Notes under the pieces: model-generated | The model's database searches: none | What the model saw: the letters and a program-made list of their open reading frames with translations, nothing else | Told to the model about the DNA's origin: nothing | Shown here: in pieces, positions 1 to 10,820 of the stretch | Layout: the number at the start of each line of letters is the position of its first letter | How positions within the stretch are numbered: position 1 is the stretch's first letter | Assembly (NCBI GenBank): GCA_949128115.1 | Contig: OX421964.1 | Location: forward strand, 47,470,601 to 47,534,600 | DNA: 64,000 nt | Direction: 5' to 3' | Source of the DNA: Anaspis maculata | Lineage: Eukaryota; Arthropoda; Insecta; Coleoptera; Scraptiidae | Program-made: the position numbers and the translations under genes

Positions 1-726
1 GGTACGCAAATTCGAAAAACGTTCGCTCAAGTCTTGTTCGACATTTGCGTTGTCATAGCCATAAGCGGATTTGCTAGGCTGAAGCGAATTTTGCGGGTAC
101 TGTTCGTACGGGTAAATCTGACCACCTGTGTACCCGCCGTATGGCAATTCGTTAGTTTTATTCAAAGCAACGTCGCTGTTGAATTCTGAGCCCAACGGCG
201 CAGGTCTGATGGACGTAGGCCAGGCTTGAACTTCCTGCATGTTGGCCGGTGCCGGATTGGCAATATTAGCAGCAGGATACTGATACTGTGGGGTAGCTTC
301 TGCCGCGTACGGCCTGGTCATCTTCTTTCTGGTATCCAAATAGTCCTTCAGTTTCGGCGTGGGACCCGGGGCCACAGGTGTGGTGGATGAAGGAGCTTCT
401 GGGACTTCCAATTTGGGTGTCGCCATTGAATTTTTCGAAAGCATTTGATCCCGTTCTTCCTGCTGGACTTTCGAGGCGCTCTTGATCCTCTGGAGTAACT
501 TGGAGACGTTCGTTTCAAGTTTGTTGTAAAATTCTATGCCTTTGTTGGCTTTGGCCAAGAGGTCTTCGTACGAATCGAACGATGTGACCAAAGCTGAGAC
601 GGTCGTGTTTCGTTTGTTGATTATCTCGTTCAAGAACCGCCTGGTGGGTGCTGAGCGTGCGTAGGCATCGACGAAAGCTTTGCAGATGTTTTCTTGAGCA
701 GCAGAATTTTGCTCGATTAAATGCGC
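1..726 (-). CDS. mop: HD-PTP exon 9 (end of V domain and start of proline-rich linker), cut by window edge
   Basis: The exon opens after a TTTTCAG acceptor with AHLIEQNSAAQENI, the last V-domain helix region; NKGIEFYNKLETNVSKLL is the conserved coiled coil. From about residue 95 of the exon it becomes low-complexity and rich in Pro, Ala, Gln and Tyr (for example TPVAPGPTPKLKDYLDTRKK, then YQYPAANIANPAPAN). This is where the family binds SH3/UEV-type partners. No stop is reached: all 242 codons are open to base 1. Confidence 0.92.
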
Positions 727-3700
727 CTGAAAAGGATAATTTTAGTCACGGTCTGGTCTCGGTCACTCTTTGCAGATTATTAAATAAATAATATACTGAA
801 CTGGGACAAAATTGAAGTGGACCACACCGAAAATTTCCATCGGGTAAAATAATGATACCTCGAGAAAAAAGGACGATTTTGGAATTTTTTGTAGTGTTCG
901 ACAGAGTGATCTTTTGACTACGAGGTACCATCTTAAATCACCTCATGTTTACCCTAATATACAACATACAGGGTGACAATAAAGTGCTAGTGACCTGACT
1001 TTAGCAAGGTCCCATTTTGAGAAAACAAGTCGCAAAATTCATTCGTCACATTTTTGGAAAGCTTATATCAATATCTCGAAATATTTTTGGACTTTTGAAC
1101 GTATTCTATATTTACAATGACTTGGGTATTGATTTTTTTGTGATTTTTGGATTTTTTTGTGCACTCTGCCAACGGTTTTGGTGACATTTCAAATTCGACA
1201 AGAACGTAGGTACACAATAGCCGTATTGATGTACCATGGAACAATTTGACCTCATTGACCCTTGAAAGTGGTAAGAACCTAGGCCTCTTTTGAGACTATG
1301 GCGAATCAAACATGCTGCGACATCAACATACTAGCTGCTTTCTTTCGGTCAGGATCACGGATCATGATTCGGAAATCCGCTCACGGGATTGGTTAGCTGT
1401 GTCACGTGCAACGAATCCAACCAATCCAGTCAGCGGATTTCCGAATCATGATCCGTGATCCTGACCGAAAGAAAGCAGCTATTACATGATAAATATCACA
1501 ACGTGGTTCAAAATGCATCACTGGCAAGTATCCGTTGCCATAGTTACTGCCCTGTGATCCAAACCATTCTGAATTGGGGTAGGCTGTGCCCTGGCGAAAA
1601 GCAGCTTTACATCCCGGAATTTGACCATGCCACAGCCTACCCCAATTCGGAATGATTTGGATCACACGGTATAGTATGTTCACTTGTACCGTGATTCTAG
1701 TCGGCTGTGAGATTTTGTTTTGAGGTTTCCAAATCTAAAGTATAGAAAATCCCCAAAATTTTGCGGTTGGCTGCTCTGGCTTCATTTAGCGTTCGTCGTT
1801 CGGACCACTTTTGGAACACATTTTTACACATTTCCTCTGCAGAAAGACGGAATGTTTTTGCGGGACGTGGTGTCTGACGCTTTTTTCTATTTTATTGGAA
1901 AATGTAGTAATTTTTCGACCTGTTTTCAATTTTCGCCAATGAACAAATAAATCAAAGCAGCTTTGACACTTGGCAGGTGTCAAAAATATTTCTAACCTCT
2001 CGAAGCCGGTTCAACTTTAGGTTGATTCAAACTAAAAAAATACTAGGCCTTCGTCCAAAAAAGGGGTCCCATGGAATCCTCAATCCTTTCACCTCTTGCA
2101 GTCGAAAAAACACGCCGAAGCATGAAGAACTATTGACAAGACAAGGAACACTCCAGCAGGCCTGCTGTTGCAGCAGGATTTACGTGTAAAAAGTTAATGA
2201 AACCTAATTTCAAAAAACCCAGCCGCTCAAAGTTGCGTATGGGACCAAAATTCATGTGAGTAGCTTCAGTTTGCAATTGGCTTTCGTTTTGAAGCTTCGC
2301 GGGACGAGTTTTTGTCGGCCTTGAATGGCTGCCGTCAAAATGACTTGAATTGAAGGCGGCCCCGTAGGGTGCTGGTGTCTAAATGACGGTAATACAGCTC
2401 TGCACCCCTCTAGTTGCATTTCCACGTATGACAAGGTCAGTTTCCCAAGATTTTTATATCAATTTGATGAGAAATATAACTTCACTTCTAGAGAAGTCAG
2501 TTTCACACCAGGTAAAAATGCGGCAAGCCTACACTGCGAAAGTAGAAAATTTGCCCAGCCAACTAGAGTCACAGTACAAGTGAACCTACTATAGTTTGCC
2601 CTTATCTTGGGTGCTTGTTTTACTGCTAGATTTTCAATCCATAAATCACAGAAAACCGTGAGGGCGCGTCTGCGTGTATGTGTGTGAACGTGCGTGCGCG
2701 AACGTTTGTGGATAACGCTATTTATCTAGAGACCTGAAGAACTTATAGAGACGGTACAAAAAGCTACAGTGTTCCTTGACCCTTAGACATTACGCGAAAA
2801 ATACTGCTCACCATCGGCGCGGCGCCGACCTCGATGAAGAAATTGAGAACAGAAAAGTTACAGGTACAGGAAAAATCCATCATGTTCATTGCTTCCTCGA
2901 TATCCCATGGAAAAAAGTGACAGGAAAAAGACGTACTGATGCCGCCCCCCACAAAAACTTTGAGAACCGAAGAAGTTACTATGCCGGGAAAAGAACCACT
3001 GTTTTCCTTGCCCCTTAAACGTTACAGGAAAAATAGAGGCCATCGTCGCCCATCCCCCCCCCCCCTTGTACCGCTTCCGAGAAAGAAATAGAGTAGCGAA
3101 AATAAGGAAGATAAGGACCACAGGTCAAATACCGTCGTATTCCTTGCCCATCAACATCATAGGACAAAAAAATCGAAAATCGTCACAGGAGAAAATCCAT
3201 CGTGTTCCTTGTCCCTAGACATCCCAGGAAATATTTTGACCGCTACCGCCTCTCATACACTGCCTCCGATAAAGAAATCGAGAAGCGAAGAAGTTGAAGA
3301 GACCAGAACACAATAGGCATCACAGGAAAAAGAATGTTATTTAAATGCAGAAGAGATGGCATTTTTAAGATTATGTACACAGAGCTCATAGTTTTGTTCC
3401 ATTAGCCAGTCAGTGACTCCGCAAATGTTGGGAGCACGCGCGACATTTTTTATGTATTTAACCCATTTTAGGTGCATGCCAAAGTTTGTCCGTGCTCATA
3501 CTTCTTACTGGCACTAACTAGAGACTACAGATGGAAGAAGAACCCACGATTAGAAAACAAGAAGAATACTTACAAGGCCTTCATGTTTTTCAAGCTCTTT
3601 CTGGAACAGCTGTTCTAAAGATTGATCAGGCTGTCTGGTTACCAAAACGCTGGTTATATCATCACCATGGACAGATTCGCGAAACTCGCTCCAAAGCATT

Positions 3701-4979
3701 GCCCTTTGGTTCCTCATTTCTTCTACTTTGGCTATCAGGTTTTCGACTTCTTTGATGCAGTTTTCGTCAATATTTGCTAGAATCAAGATATTTACTCATG
3801 AAAGATAGCACTATCATAAATTGCATCGCAAAACTTACAATTTGGAAACTCAACCGCCGGAATTTGATGCTGCAGCTCGCGCAAAGGCTGAGACAATATC
3901 TTCAGATTGGCCACATGAGTCACCATTGCCTTGTGCAAATTTTGATTGGAATCGTTGGCTTTGTTATGAGCTTCTTTATATTTAGCAGCTTCTCGAGTCA
4001 GATCTGTGGCTATAATACTAGGCGGTCTCTTCCCCATCACTTCTTGGTACTCCTTTTCATTCTGTTCCTCTTCCTACAAATATCACACAAATAAGTTCAT
4101 GTTTGTGTCTGGCTTTGGATAACAAGTTTACTTTCAAAAGCTCATGGATTTCATTCAACATCGATTCAACATCATGATAACTGTTTGAGAGTTTCCCCAT
4201 CGCATTGACCAGTTCTTGAATGGCGGTCGGTTTGGCGGACATGGCGGCTGCTCTGTCAACTAAATCTTGCGATAGGCCGGTGGCTTGTCGCATCTGAAGA
4301 ACAACAAAAAAATGTTTTCAAGAATTCATTTTAGGCTTTTATAAGTAGGTATTATGTGTACCTTATTGAACACCTCGAGTTGTAGAGATGACATAAACTC
4401 TGCGAGAGCTTGGTCTTTCACTTCGACTAATTCTCCTATTCTCCTCAAAAGCTGAGCTTTTTTCTCGCTGTATAACGAAGAAGCTTCGTGTGCTTCCATC
4501 GGAACGAGTCGAGAGAAAATATCAGGTCCGGAAACGTCGGGATCGTTGACGCTAAAAGGGATTCCTTTCACGAGGGAAACGCCTTTGACTTCTTGCAGAG
4601 CTTGTCGTTCTGGTACTTCTTCATGGTAGATGAATTCGTTTTCATTTTTGGCAGCTTTGCGTTTTCCTTCTACTACATCCGATGTGAAACCCAAAGCTTC
4701 GTTGAACTCCTGAAATTTTTATTTGCATTACAAACGCATTACAAACACAACCTCTCAAAAAAAATACAGGAAAATAAGCACAACAAGCGGAAAATTAGTC
4801 CAGGTCAGGTTTAGGGAAATTCTTCAGAAGCCCCAGGGGGAAAAAATTAGGGTGTTCACTTTCTCGGTCCTAGACCAACAATTAAGGAAAAGAATTGTGA
4901 TCGTGCAGAAAACAATCGGCTGATGGATATATTTATTTTAAGGTCCCCCAAGATGATTGAGAATATTTCCTGTTTGTGA

Positions 4980-5026
<47 letters not shown>

Positions 5027-8000
5027 ATGTATGTATGTCTGTAATATTCCACGATAAGTGCCAACAATTGAGCTGAAATTTGGTGTATAGATATGGTTTC
5101 AGCTTAGAATGTGCTGATAAGTTTTTGTTTGGTTGTCATCTGTCGAATCGTGACTGTAAAAAAATCGAAAAAAGCTATTTCTCATGGAAATCAACGTGCA
5201 AATTGTCAGTTTAAGAGCTCTTGGAAAACTGTATCCAGAATACTTAGTACAAAATGGTGCTCCATCAGTCATCTGTCAGAAGTTATAAAATAACGAAGTC
5301 TAATAATTCAAAAGCTACCCGATGGATTTTTTTTATTCGTTTATTTAACGTCGGTCTATTTCCGCAACGAGGCCCAACACCGACGGTGAAAGCTTTCCTC
5401 CACTATACCGGAAATTTTGCCGAACTCCTGTGTGTTCCAACACAGGGTAGGGATTTTTAACGACCATCAACATCGCATGGGGTCGACATCATCGTTCGTA
5501 TTTTACGTGCTATGCGACACACGGCACGTTTTGCATTTAGCAAGCATTCCAACTGAACCAAAGAGCTTGTTTTGGGGACGAGAATCCGAGCGCCCACAGT
5601 GGGACTCGAACCCACAACCACTGGAGTGGTAGTCGAACACGCTGACCACCACACCACAAGCTCCTGCCGACGGATTTGAATCAAATTCGAAAAAGCAAGG
5701 CAATGAAAAAGAGTTTTAGTCAACGATTGGGGTTTTCCACTACTTGAAAAGTTGCGGGCAAGCTTTTCCTGGTCGAAATTACTAGGAACGACAAGACGCT
5801 GCGTTAGCGCCACATACACCCCAACACGATTATCCGACATACACTTGTTGAAACTAATTGCTTTGACAGGGCTTGTCATTGAAGAACGTTATTGTAAAGC
5901 GAAATCAGACCGTGATTATTTGGCCAGGCAGTTTATAGACGGGGAGCTAGCGGCGGATTTTTCAAATCATTTCAACAAAGCTACAATGTTGATTTAAACA
6001 TCCCCCTACACCTCCTGATGACCAAAACGAACCTTTCCCGGCTGGTAGCCGAGGCCTTTGGACGTTATAGCTCTTTAAAGAAAAAAATAAATTGTATGTG
6101 TCCTTTATAACTGGCTGTTTTGAGACGTCAAACGATTACCCTGATAGCTCGATTAAAAAAGGCGAGCGAAATGTTCGCAGCAGCTTAGAATGGGCGCGAG
6201 GTCTAACGAGCCATGTCCAAACGGGCCCAGGTTCGAGACCCACCAAGTCCGATTTTTTTTCAAAAGAAAATCGTTCCTTCCAATTTTTAAAGCAATTTAA
6301 ATTCAAAATACTGATTCCTTACTGGATTCTTGACTTTTTTCCGATAATTCAGTATAGCGTTCGCTTGTTAAGTACCTAGTCCGTGTGAAAAGTAGCAAGA
6401 AAAAGAAAAGGCGTTACTGAATTATCGGAATAAAAGTCAAGAATCCAGTAAGGAATCAGTATTTTGAATTTAAATTGATTAAAAAATTAAAAAGGAACGA
6501 TTTTCTGAAAAAAAAAGATCGAACTTGGTGGGTCTCGTACCCGGGCCCGTTTGGGACATGGCTCGCTGAACCTCACGCCCATTCTAGCTGCTGCGGACAT
6601 TCGGCTCGCACTTATTTGATCGAGCTCTCGGGGTAATCGTTTGACGTCTCAAAATAGCCCAATATAAAGGACACGTACAATTTGTTTTTTTTTCTTCAAA
6701 GAGCTATAACGGCCAAAGGCCCCGGCTACCAGCCGGGAAAGGTTTATTCTGGTCATCAGGAGATGTAGGGGGATGTTAAAATTAACACTGTAGCTTTGTT
6801 GAAATGATATGAAAAATCCGTCGCTAGCTCCTAGACTATTATGGTGATTGTCAGAAGTCTTCTGGATTCTGTATTAGATGGGGGGGAGGGGAGTGATGAA
6901 ACATAGTCCTCAGAAGTCTTATTGTTAGTTGTGTGCAAAAAGTGGGGCTGGAACACTGGCGGCTCCACGGGGGGTACGACGGTACGGCCGTAACCCCTGT
7001 CGAAAATCAGGGGCGCCAAACGACAAGCTCATAGTTTTGAAAAAATCCATAAGTAGTACCCTTGGTAGTACCAGTGGGTTTTTCTTCGTAAAAAATCATA
7101 TTTTAGTAACATGATGAAACTCACCAATGAGATCGATAATGCGACCTGTATCAAATATTGTCAGTTGTCTACATGTGCTATGTTTAATGTGACACCTTGT
7201 CACTGTGTCGAGGCGTCATGTATGCGTAGTTTCCTTGGATTGCTTCGCAGTGTGGACGATATAGGTATAGGACCTTATTTTCACTGGTCCGTGGCTCTTT
7301 GCCAAGGCTGTTGGGTTTTCTGGCGGCCACTGAGAAAATGATGTCAAAAATCAGCAATTATGGAGAAAATAGGACGTAAAAACCCACTGCTTAAGAGAAA
7401 ACCCATTCTTTAGATGGACAACATGGACAGTAATTCATGGAGTTGAACTGTACGAGACGTGACACACGCGTGAGTACACTGTATTGTCCGTCTCCTGTAC
7501 CTAGGAACCTAGGTATGTATCTTCTTCATACCATGCTTGCTGTTTCAGTATAATAAGCTAGAATAGGTAGTAGCGGTAGTAGGTATTCACTACTCAGATG
7601 TGCATCAGAAGACCTCTTTCCAAGCCATTGGTTTGGAAACCCACGATTGCTCGCGTATTCTCGAAAAATTTTACTCACGCGTACATGACGCCTCGACACG
7701 TTGACAAATGTCACTCAGCACATGTAGACAACTAGCTGGCAAGACGTTACCATCAAGCCCTCATCGTACTATTCGTACCAACACGTCACATTTTTTCCAT
7801 AGCGCATTCTAATGAAAAAAGCCGTAAAATTGATCATAGAGTAGGTAGAGTTCAATTTTTAATTCATACTTGATGGATAGAAGCAAGTTGTTGTTGGTTG
7901 ATGAAAATGATGGTTTTTGCTTTAAAAACTGCTCCTGATAACAGGACGGGAGTTCGAGTGATGTCAGAGAGAAGCACCTTCTAGGACTTATTTTGATCCC

Positions 8001-10820
8001 TAGCCCTCCTATTGCCCAGACAACTTTCGCCTGTACCGGGGGAAGGGGGGGGGGGGGGGTCCCTACTGTTTCGCGCTCGTCATCTTAAGGGCGCCTGACC
8101 GATGAGTCGTACCCCCCATTCAAAAATGCTGGAGCCGCCAGTGGGCTGGAAGCTCATGAAAGCATCAATAGGAACTTGATCTGCCATTGAAAACTGAAGA
8201 GCAATTGTTCTGAACCATTGAATGCTTTTTACAAATTCCATATACTATACAGGGTGAAAGTTAAATTTTGTAAAATCCAATTTTCTCCAGAAATGCATGA
8301 TGCACATTGCATCATCTTAATTGTCGCTCTACATCAGTTTGAAAACTTCTGGGAAACTTCCACTGTTGTTTTCTCAAAAATTGGAATCCAGAGTTTCTGA
8401 CTCACCCTGTATGTATAGTAAATCAAATTTCAAATTTTGCGACATCTTGTGAAAATATGCAGATGGTGTAAATTTCGTCTGAACAATTATTGGCGAGTAA
8501 CATTACCGATGGTGGCGCTGCTGATGCGCTTCGCATGTAAACAAACATGTCGGATAGGGCACGGATTGTTGCCCGCGCGTTCAAAAATCTTATCAGTAGT
8601 AAGCGGTTTTTTTAATGTCCTCCAGACGTGAAACGTGGTTAATTAGTACCTATTGCGGTGGAACTCGAAAATGGCAGAAGCGAATTGAGTGTTATGAAGG
8701 TTTTCAATCACTGGATGGCCTCAAGCCTCAACGGATAGGAAATTCTGAAGTCACAATTTCTTGTGTTGTGTGGTCGAAAGCGAATCGAATCAAGCTTCAG
8801 TTCAAACATAGACATATTTGGATTGTGTTTACAAACAAGCGCATTCTATGAATCTCCTCACGAGGCAACTGAGATTGTAATTAAAAGAAATAGTAGTAGC
8901 AGTTCTCGCGAGAGTTCCTGTGAAATTGGAACGTTTAAATGCACTTGCAAATCAGGCCACTCCGGGACATGCAAACATATCGCAGCTGTGCCTCTTCGAT
9001 GCAGCCATATAAAGTTCCTATTTTCAGCGACACTTCCCAGGCTTTTCTCGTAGTCATATTTTCCACAGTGCCGAGTTTGTTTGTCATCTTGACTACCCAA
9101 CTTGCGTCTTTCGCTTTCGACGGGAAACGGTGGAAATGTAACTCTTCCTTTTTCCGGTTTCCACAGCGCGACTCGCACTCGGGAACGCAACAAATTCTCC
9201 GCCACTTTTTGTCACTATGACAAAATCACAAATCTTACCACCTTCCATTCTGATGCCACTTTTGCTTGCCAGTCGTCGTACACGTGCCACTCTTATTTAA
9301 AAATGCAATGCTTTTGCAACTGACGACACATAGTATATTCAAGATAATGAAACGTGCGTGGCTCACGTACTTTGTTGGAAAAAATCAACGCCGCGTTAAG
9401 TCAGATGGAATCAATTAAAGTCACCAAACACCGCAACGCTCATAAGAGCCCACACAAATCTGCGGTTGATCCGTGCACAAACGTCGTTTACACGTTGGCC
9501 GTCAGATGGCGTATTCGATCTTGAAACTCGCCAATATCTTTGTGAATAATTGAATGATTTTGATACAATTTGCAATTTGGTATGGTAATTCTAATAATGG
9601 TCAATTAAAAATAAAATTTAGTGCCTGAAATATTGAATTAGGACAATGAGTTCGTGTATTCAACGTGGCATTTCAAGAATCATGTAGATATTGCTTCATT
9701 AGTAAATGGTTTTTTTTGAACAATTATTATCAGAGAGTAAATTAATAATGGAGACCTTGGTGTTCTTGATGTGATGACATAATTTCCTAGCCTCTTCCAG
9801 TTGATCACAAGCAGCCTGGTAAAAAGCAACTCTTTCGCCCATTTTCTGCTGTTCTTCAGATTGCTGTCCTTGGAACAAAAGCGATACACATTTATAATAT
9901 GCCACTTTCAAAGACAAATATTTGAACCATTCCTTGTAGCTTTTACTTCCAATCAAATCATGAAATGAACTTTCTTCTCCGCTAGTCTTCATGATATCAT
10001 AACATTTTCTGTAGTATTCCACCACTTGGACAGCGATTTTCGCTACAAAATTTCAAGCAATTTCAAGACATGAAACTTCAAAGGCTGGGTCAACTCACCG
10101 ATAGTAGACGCATTGCGATTGTCCATCATGCTCTTTTCAAGGATGCACTCTTGCGCTTGTGACAAGCACATTTGTTGCATAAAGTGTACAATTTCAATGG
10201 ATGACATAAATGGTACCATTTGATGATAATTTTCTTTCAAAGCTTGAAAAGCCCAAGCAGCACATTGAAAATGTGTGCAAGCCATTCTCATCCCATCCTG
10301 TGAAGTCCGACTCTCATTAGCACCAAGTTGAGAATGCAAACATCCAATGTTATACATAATGTTCATAAGCTCATAGCGAATATCACTGACACCACAGTTC
10401 AAATTAGAGTAAGGATCCTTCCTACAAATCATGAGCAGTGTAAAATTGGTAAATTAAAACTGAGAAGTCAATTATACCAAGAAAAATAAACAGCAGCTTG
10501 TTGCAGTTCGGCCATCGGGAACCTCGACTTGAGGAAATGCAACTGACAATAGTATTTTTTCAGCAACTGGCATCCCGATACATCAACTGTGGGACGAACT
10601 GCGGCGCCTCGAAGGGATTCTATATTGCTGATTTCTGCATTATAAGACTCTGGGTCTTCATTGTAGAAGCTTGCGATGTACTAAAACCAAAACTGTAAGA
10701 ACTCGTCCAAATGAAAGGTGGGCGTGTACTAACCCCTTTGAGTGCAGGCCCGAACACCGCATTGTCGGTGACGGTCCTCATCTCGAAATGTATCATCGGC
10801 AGTCGTGGTACAGCTTCCAT
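1..10820 (-). CDS. mop: HD-PTP / myopic (PTPN23-like) gene, partial, 9 exons seen
   Basis: Orthologue of HD-PTP (Drosophila myopic), an ESCRT-associated endosomal adaptor with an inactive tyrosine-phosphatase-like domain in the family. Nine exons with GT-AG borders and compatible phases read right to left: 10734-10820, 10478-10680, 10099-10421, 9756-10042, 4362-4709, 4132-4293, 3839-4073, 3574-3776 and <1-726. They give 858 residues. Residues 1 to about 370 form a BRO1 domain (starts MEAVPRLPMIHFEM). Residues about 370-700 form the V-shaped coiled-coil domain, with the hallmark segments FIYHEEVP, GPDIFSRLVP and HEASSLYSEKKAQLLR. A Pro/Ala/Tyr-rich linker follows. The phosphatase-like domain must lie left of the window. 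The start ATG at 10818-10820 was chosen because it begins the conserved BRO1 N-terminus; an upstream non-coding exon cannot be excluded. The short name mop follows the fly orthologue. Family membership is strong; the 9756 donor (AAG|gtctcc) is the weakest junction. Confidence 0.93.
1329..1484. repeat. Small perfect-arm palindrome (MITE-like)
   Basis: Arms of about 51 bp at 1331-1381 and 1434-1484 are near-perfect reverse complements (outer words TAGCTGCTTTCTTTCGGTCA and its complement). A 50-bp loop contains a second weak inverted pair (GGATTGGTT / AATCCAACC). No coding capacity. No target duplication could be assigned. Confidence 0.8.
1551..1668. repeat. MITE family A, copy 1 (GGGGTAGGCTGTG core)
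   Basis: An inverted repeat of about 115 bp: GTGATCCAAACCATTCTG...AATTGGGGTAGGCTGTG is mirrored by CACAGCCTACCCCAATT...TTTGGATCAC. The loop (AAGCAGCTTTACATCCCGGA) is shared with the copy at 46091-46217, which identifies a mobile family and not a chance hairpin. Confidence 0.75.
2768..3330. repeat. Degenerate minisatellite-like array, roughly 100-130-bp units
   Basis: Similar blocks recur in the order CCTTG(A/C)CCCTTA, acat(t/c)..CAGGAAAAA, cCATCG, CTCCGATgAAGAAATtGAGAA and CGAAGAAGTT. About four to five diverged units are visible at 2770, 2890, 3005, 3140 and 3210. A C-homopolymer tract interrupts the array near 3052-3065. Confidence 0.6.
3574..3776 (-). CDS. mop: HD-PTP exon 8 (V domain)
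   Basis: Phase-1 acceptor (CTAG|CAAATATTG) and GTAAGT donor. It encodes the V-domain helix with VENLIAKVEEMRNQRAMLW and the invariant-looking DDITSVLVT and LEQLFQKELEKHEGL segments of HD-PTP proteins. Confidence 0.93.
3839..4073 (-). CDS. mop: HD-PTP exon 7 (V domain)
   Basis: This exon begins EEEQNEKEYQEVMGKRPPS, then carries the conserved AAKYKEAHNKANDSNQNLHK and HVANLKILSQPL segments. It ends in phase 1 before GTAAGT at 3838, which joins cleanly with exon 8. Confidence 0.93.
4132..4293 (-). CDS. mop: HD-PTP exon 6 (V domain)
   Basis: A 54-codon symmetric phase-0 exon (TTCAG|ATGCGA to TTGAAA|GTAAAC). It encodes ATGLSQDLVDRAAAMSAKP and the helix ending MLNEIHELLK. The internal Met at its first codon is not a start, because the acceptor and the preceding exon fit. 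Confidence 0.9.
4362..4709 (-). CDS. mop: HD-PTP exon 5 (BRO1 end to V-domain start)
   Basis: A 116-codon phase-0 exon from TTTCAG|GAGTTC to AATAAG|GTACAC. It carries the best family signatures: DVVEGKRKAAKNENEFIYHE, then VKGVSLVKGIPF, GPDIFSRLVPMEAHEASSLY and LRRIGELVEVKDQALAEFM. These mark the BRO1/V-domain hinge. Confidence 0.95.
4980..5042. repeat. (TGTC)n / (TGTA)n microsatellite
   Basis: Uninterrupted CTGT tetranucleotide repeats from about 4981, passing into three ATGT units before 5040. Confidence 0.95.
5329..5672 (-). mobile_element. tRNA-derived SINE, family 1
   Basis: Read on the minus strand, the head carries a pol III A box (TGGTGTGGTGG at 5646-5656) and B box (GGTTCGAGTCC at 5602-5612), 33 bp apart as in a tRNA. 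A tRNA-unrelated body follows, then an A-rich 3' end (AATAAAAAAAA at about 5329). The head sits on GAGCTTGTGG. Imperfect 13-bp flanks (AATCCGTCGGCAG versus AATCCATCGGGTAG) may be an old target duplication. The tRNA fold is not intact enough to call a tRNA gene. Confidence 0.75.
5941..6833. repeat. 890-bp palindrome with ~420-bp arms carrying a tRNA-like B box
   Basis: Left arm about 5941-6358 and right arm about 6411-6833 are near-identical reverse complements (outer GGGGAGCTAGCG / CGCTAGCTCC, inner CCGATAATTCAGTA / TACTGAATTATCGG) around a ~50-bp loop. Each arm has a B-box-like GGTTCGAGACC (about 6231 in the left arm), so a SINE-like piece was present before the arms were doubled. Confidence 0.85.
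6954..8143. mobile_element. hAT-type non-autonomous element with perfect 8-bp TSD
   Basis: The ends are inverted (CACTGGCGGCTCCA / TGGAGCCGCCAGTG), with GGGGGGTACGAC shared just inside. The element is flanked by the perfect 8-bp direct repeat GGCTGGAA (6946-6953 and 8144-8151). The 8-bp duplication and CA.TGGCGG termini are hAT-like. The interior has no transposase frame; it holds an inner inverted repeat (7163-7737) and a G-homopolymer at about 8042-8060. Confidence 0.88.
7163..7737. repeat. Inner inverted repeat nested in the hAT element
   Basis: CAGTTGTCTACATGTGCT...TGTCGAGGCGTCATGTA (7163-7225) is mirrored by TACATGACGCCTCGACA...AGCACATGTAGACAACT (7683-7735). This gives a ~575-bp nested element or subterminal structure. 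Confidence 0.7.
8248..8411. mobile_element. Small TACAGGGTGA-ended element
   Basis: 164 bp bounded by TACAGGGTGA and TCACCCTGTA, the terminal word found in several larger elements of this window (12712, 27798, 35694, 55106). The interior is not palindromic. It is probably a Tc1/mariner-type MITE with TA duplication. Confidence 0.6.
8615..9053 (+). pseudogene. Broken SWIM zinc-finger gene fragment
   Basis: Two overlapping frames together resemble the SWIM-domain proteins seen in insect transposon-derived genes. The first (8615-8851) reads TISCVVWSKANRIKLQFKHR. The second (from about 8852) carries CTCKSGHSGTCKHIAAV at about 8940-8990. That is the CxC-n-CxH zinc-ligand pattern (C8940, C8946, C8970, H8976 by codon start). 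A frame change between the two halves and the missing C-terminus make it a pseudogene or a fragment with an unseen intron. It lies antisense inside HD-PTP intron 4. SWIM modules occur in MULE-like transposases, but the parent family is not identifiable. Confidence 0.6.
9756..10042 (-). CDS. mop: HD-PTP exon 4 (BRO1 domain)
   Basis: Acceptor TTTTGTAG|CG in phase 1. It encodes VVEYYRKCYDIMK, KEWFKYLSLKVAYYKCVSLL and ERVAFYQAACDQLEEARKL, the late BRO1 helices. The donor AAG|gtctcc is non-consensus after GT but keeps phase 0 and aligns with exon 5 (NTK + EFNEALGF). Confidence 0.9.
10099..10421 (-). CDS. mop: HD-PTP exon 3 (BRO1 domain)
   Basis: Begins in phase 2 (TG|G AAG GAT). It encodes MNIMYNIGCLHSQLGANE, HFQCAAWAFQALKENY and FMQQMCLSQAQECILEKSM, the BRO1 core helices that bind ESCRT-III CHMP4-type tails in the family. 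Donor CG|GTGAGT. Confidence 0.95.
10478..10680 (-). CDS. mop: HD-PTP exon 2 (BRO1 domain)
   Basis: Acceptor GTTTTAG|TACATC; encodes YIASFYNEDPESYNAEI, then LLKKYYCQLHFLKSRFPM, a classic BRO1 segment. Ends FSW with the Trp codon split by the intron. Confidence 0.95.
10734..10820 (-). CDS. mop: HD-PTP exon 1 (start codon and BRO1 N-terminus)
   Basis: 29 codons from ATG (10818-10820): MEAVPRLPMIHFEMRTVTDN and on to ALKG, donor GG|GTTAGT. The start matches the short N-terminus of the family. A 5' untranslated region lies to the right, but no TATA or initiator could be fixed. Confidence 0.92.

Larger units (their letters stand above)
727..3573 (-). other. HD-PTP intron 8 (2.85 kb), repeat-filled
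   Basis: The intron lies between donor CTT|gtaagt (3574) and acceptor cag|GCG (726). It holds two small palindromic MITEs (about 1329-1484 and 1551-1668) and a degenerate tandem repeat (about 2768-3330). Short open frames here have no recognisable domains and are not supported as genes. Confidence 0.8.
4710..9755 (-). other. HD-PTP intron 4 (5.0 kb), repeat-filled
   Basis: This intron separates the BRO1 exons from the V-domain exons. It contains a (TGTC)n microsatellite, a SINE, an 890-bp palindrome, a 1.19-kb hAT element with an inner inverted repeat, a small TACAGGGTGA element and a broken SWIM-domain gene on the opposite strand. About 9060-9700 shows nothing recognisable. Confidence 0.75.

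Noticed and set aside
5577..5672. Possible tRNA gene
   Set aside because: A and B boxes are present, but acceptor and anticodon stems do not pair properly, and the sequence continues into a SINE body.
5457..5879. 140-residue minus-strand frame
   Set aside because: It runs through the SINE (A and B boxes, A-rich tail) and into flanking intron; no protein domain.
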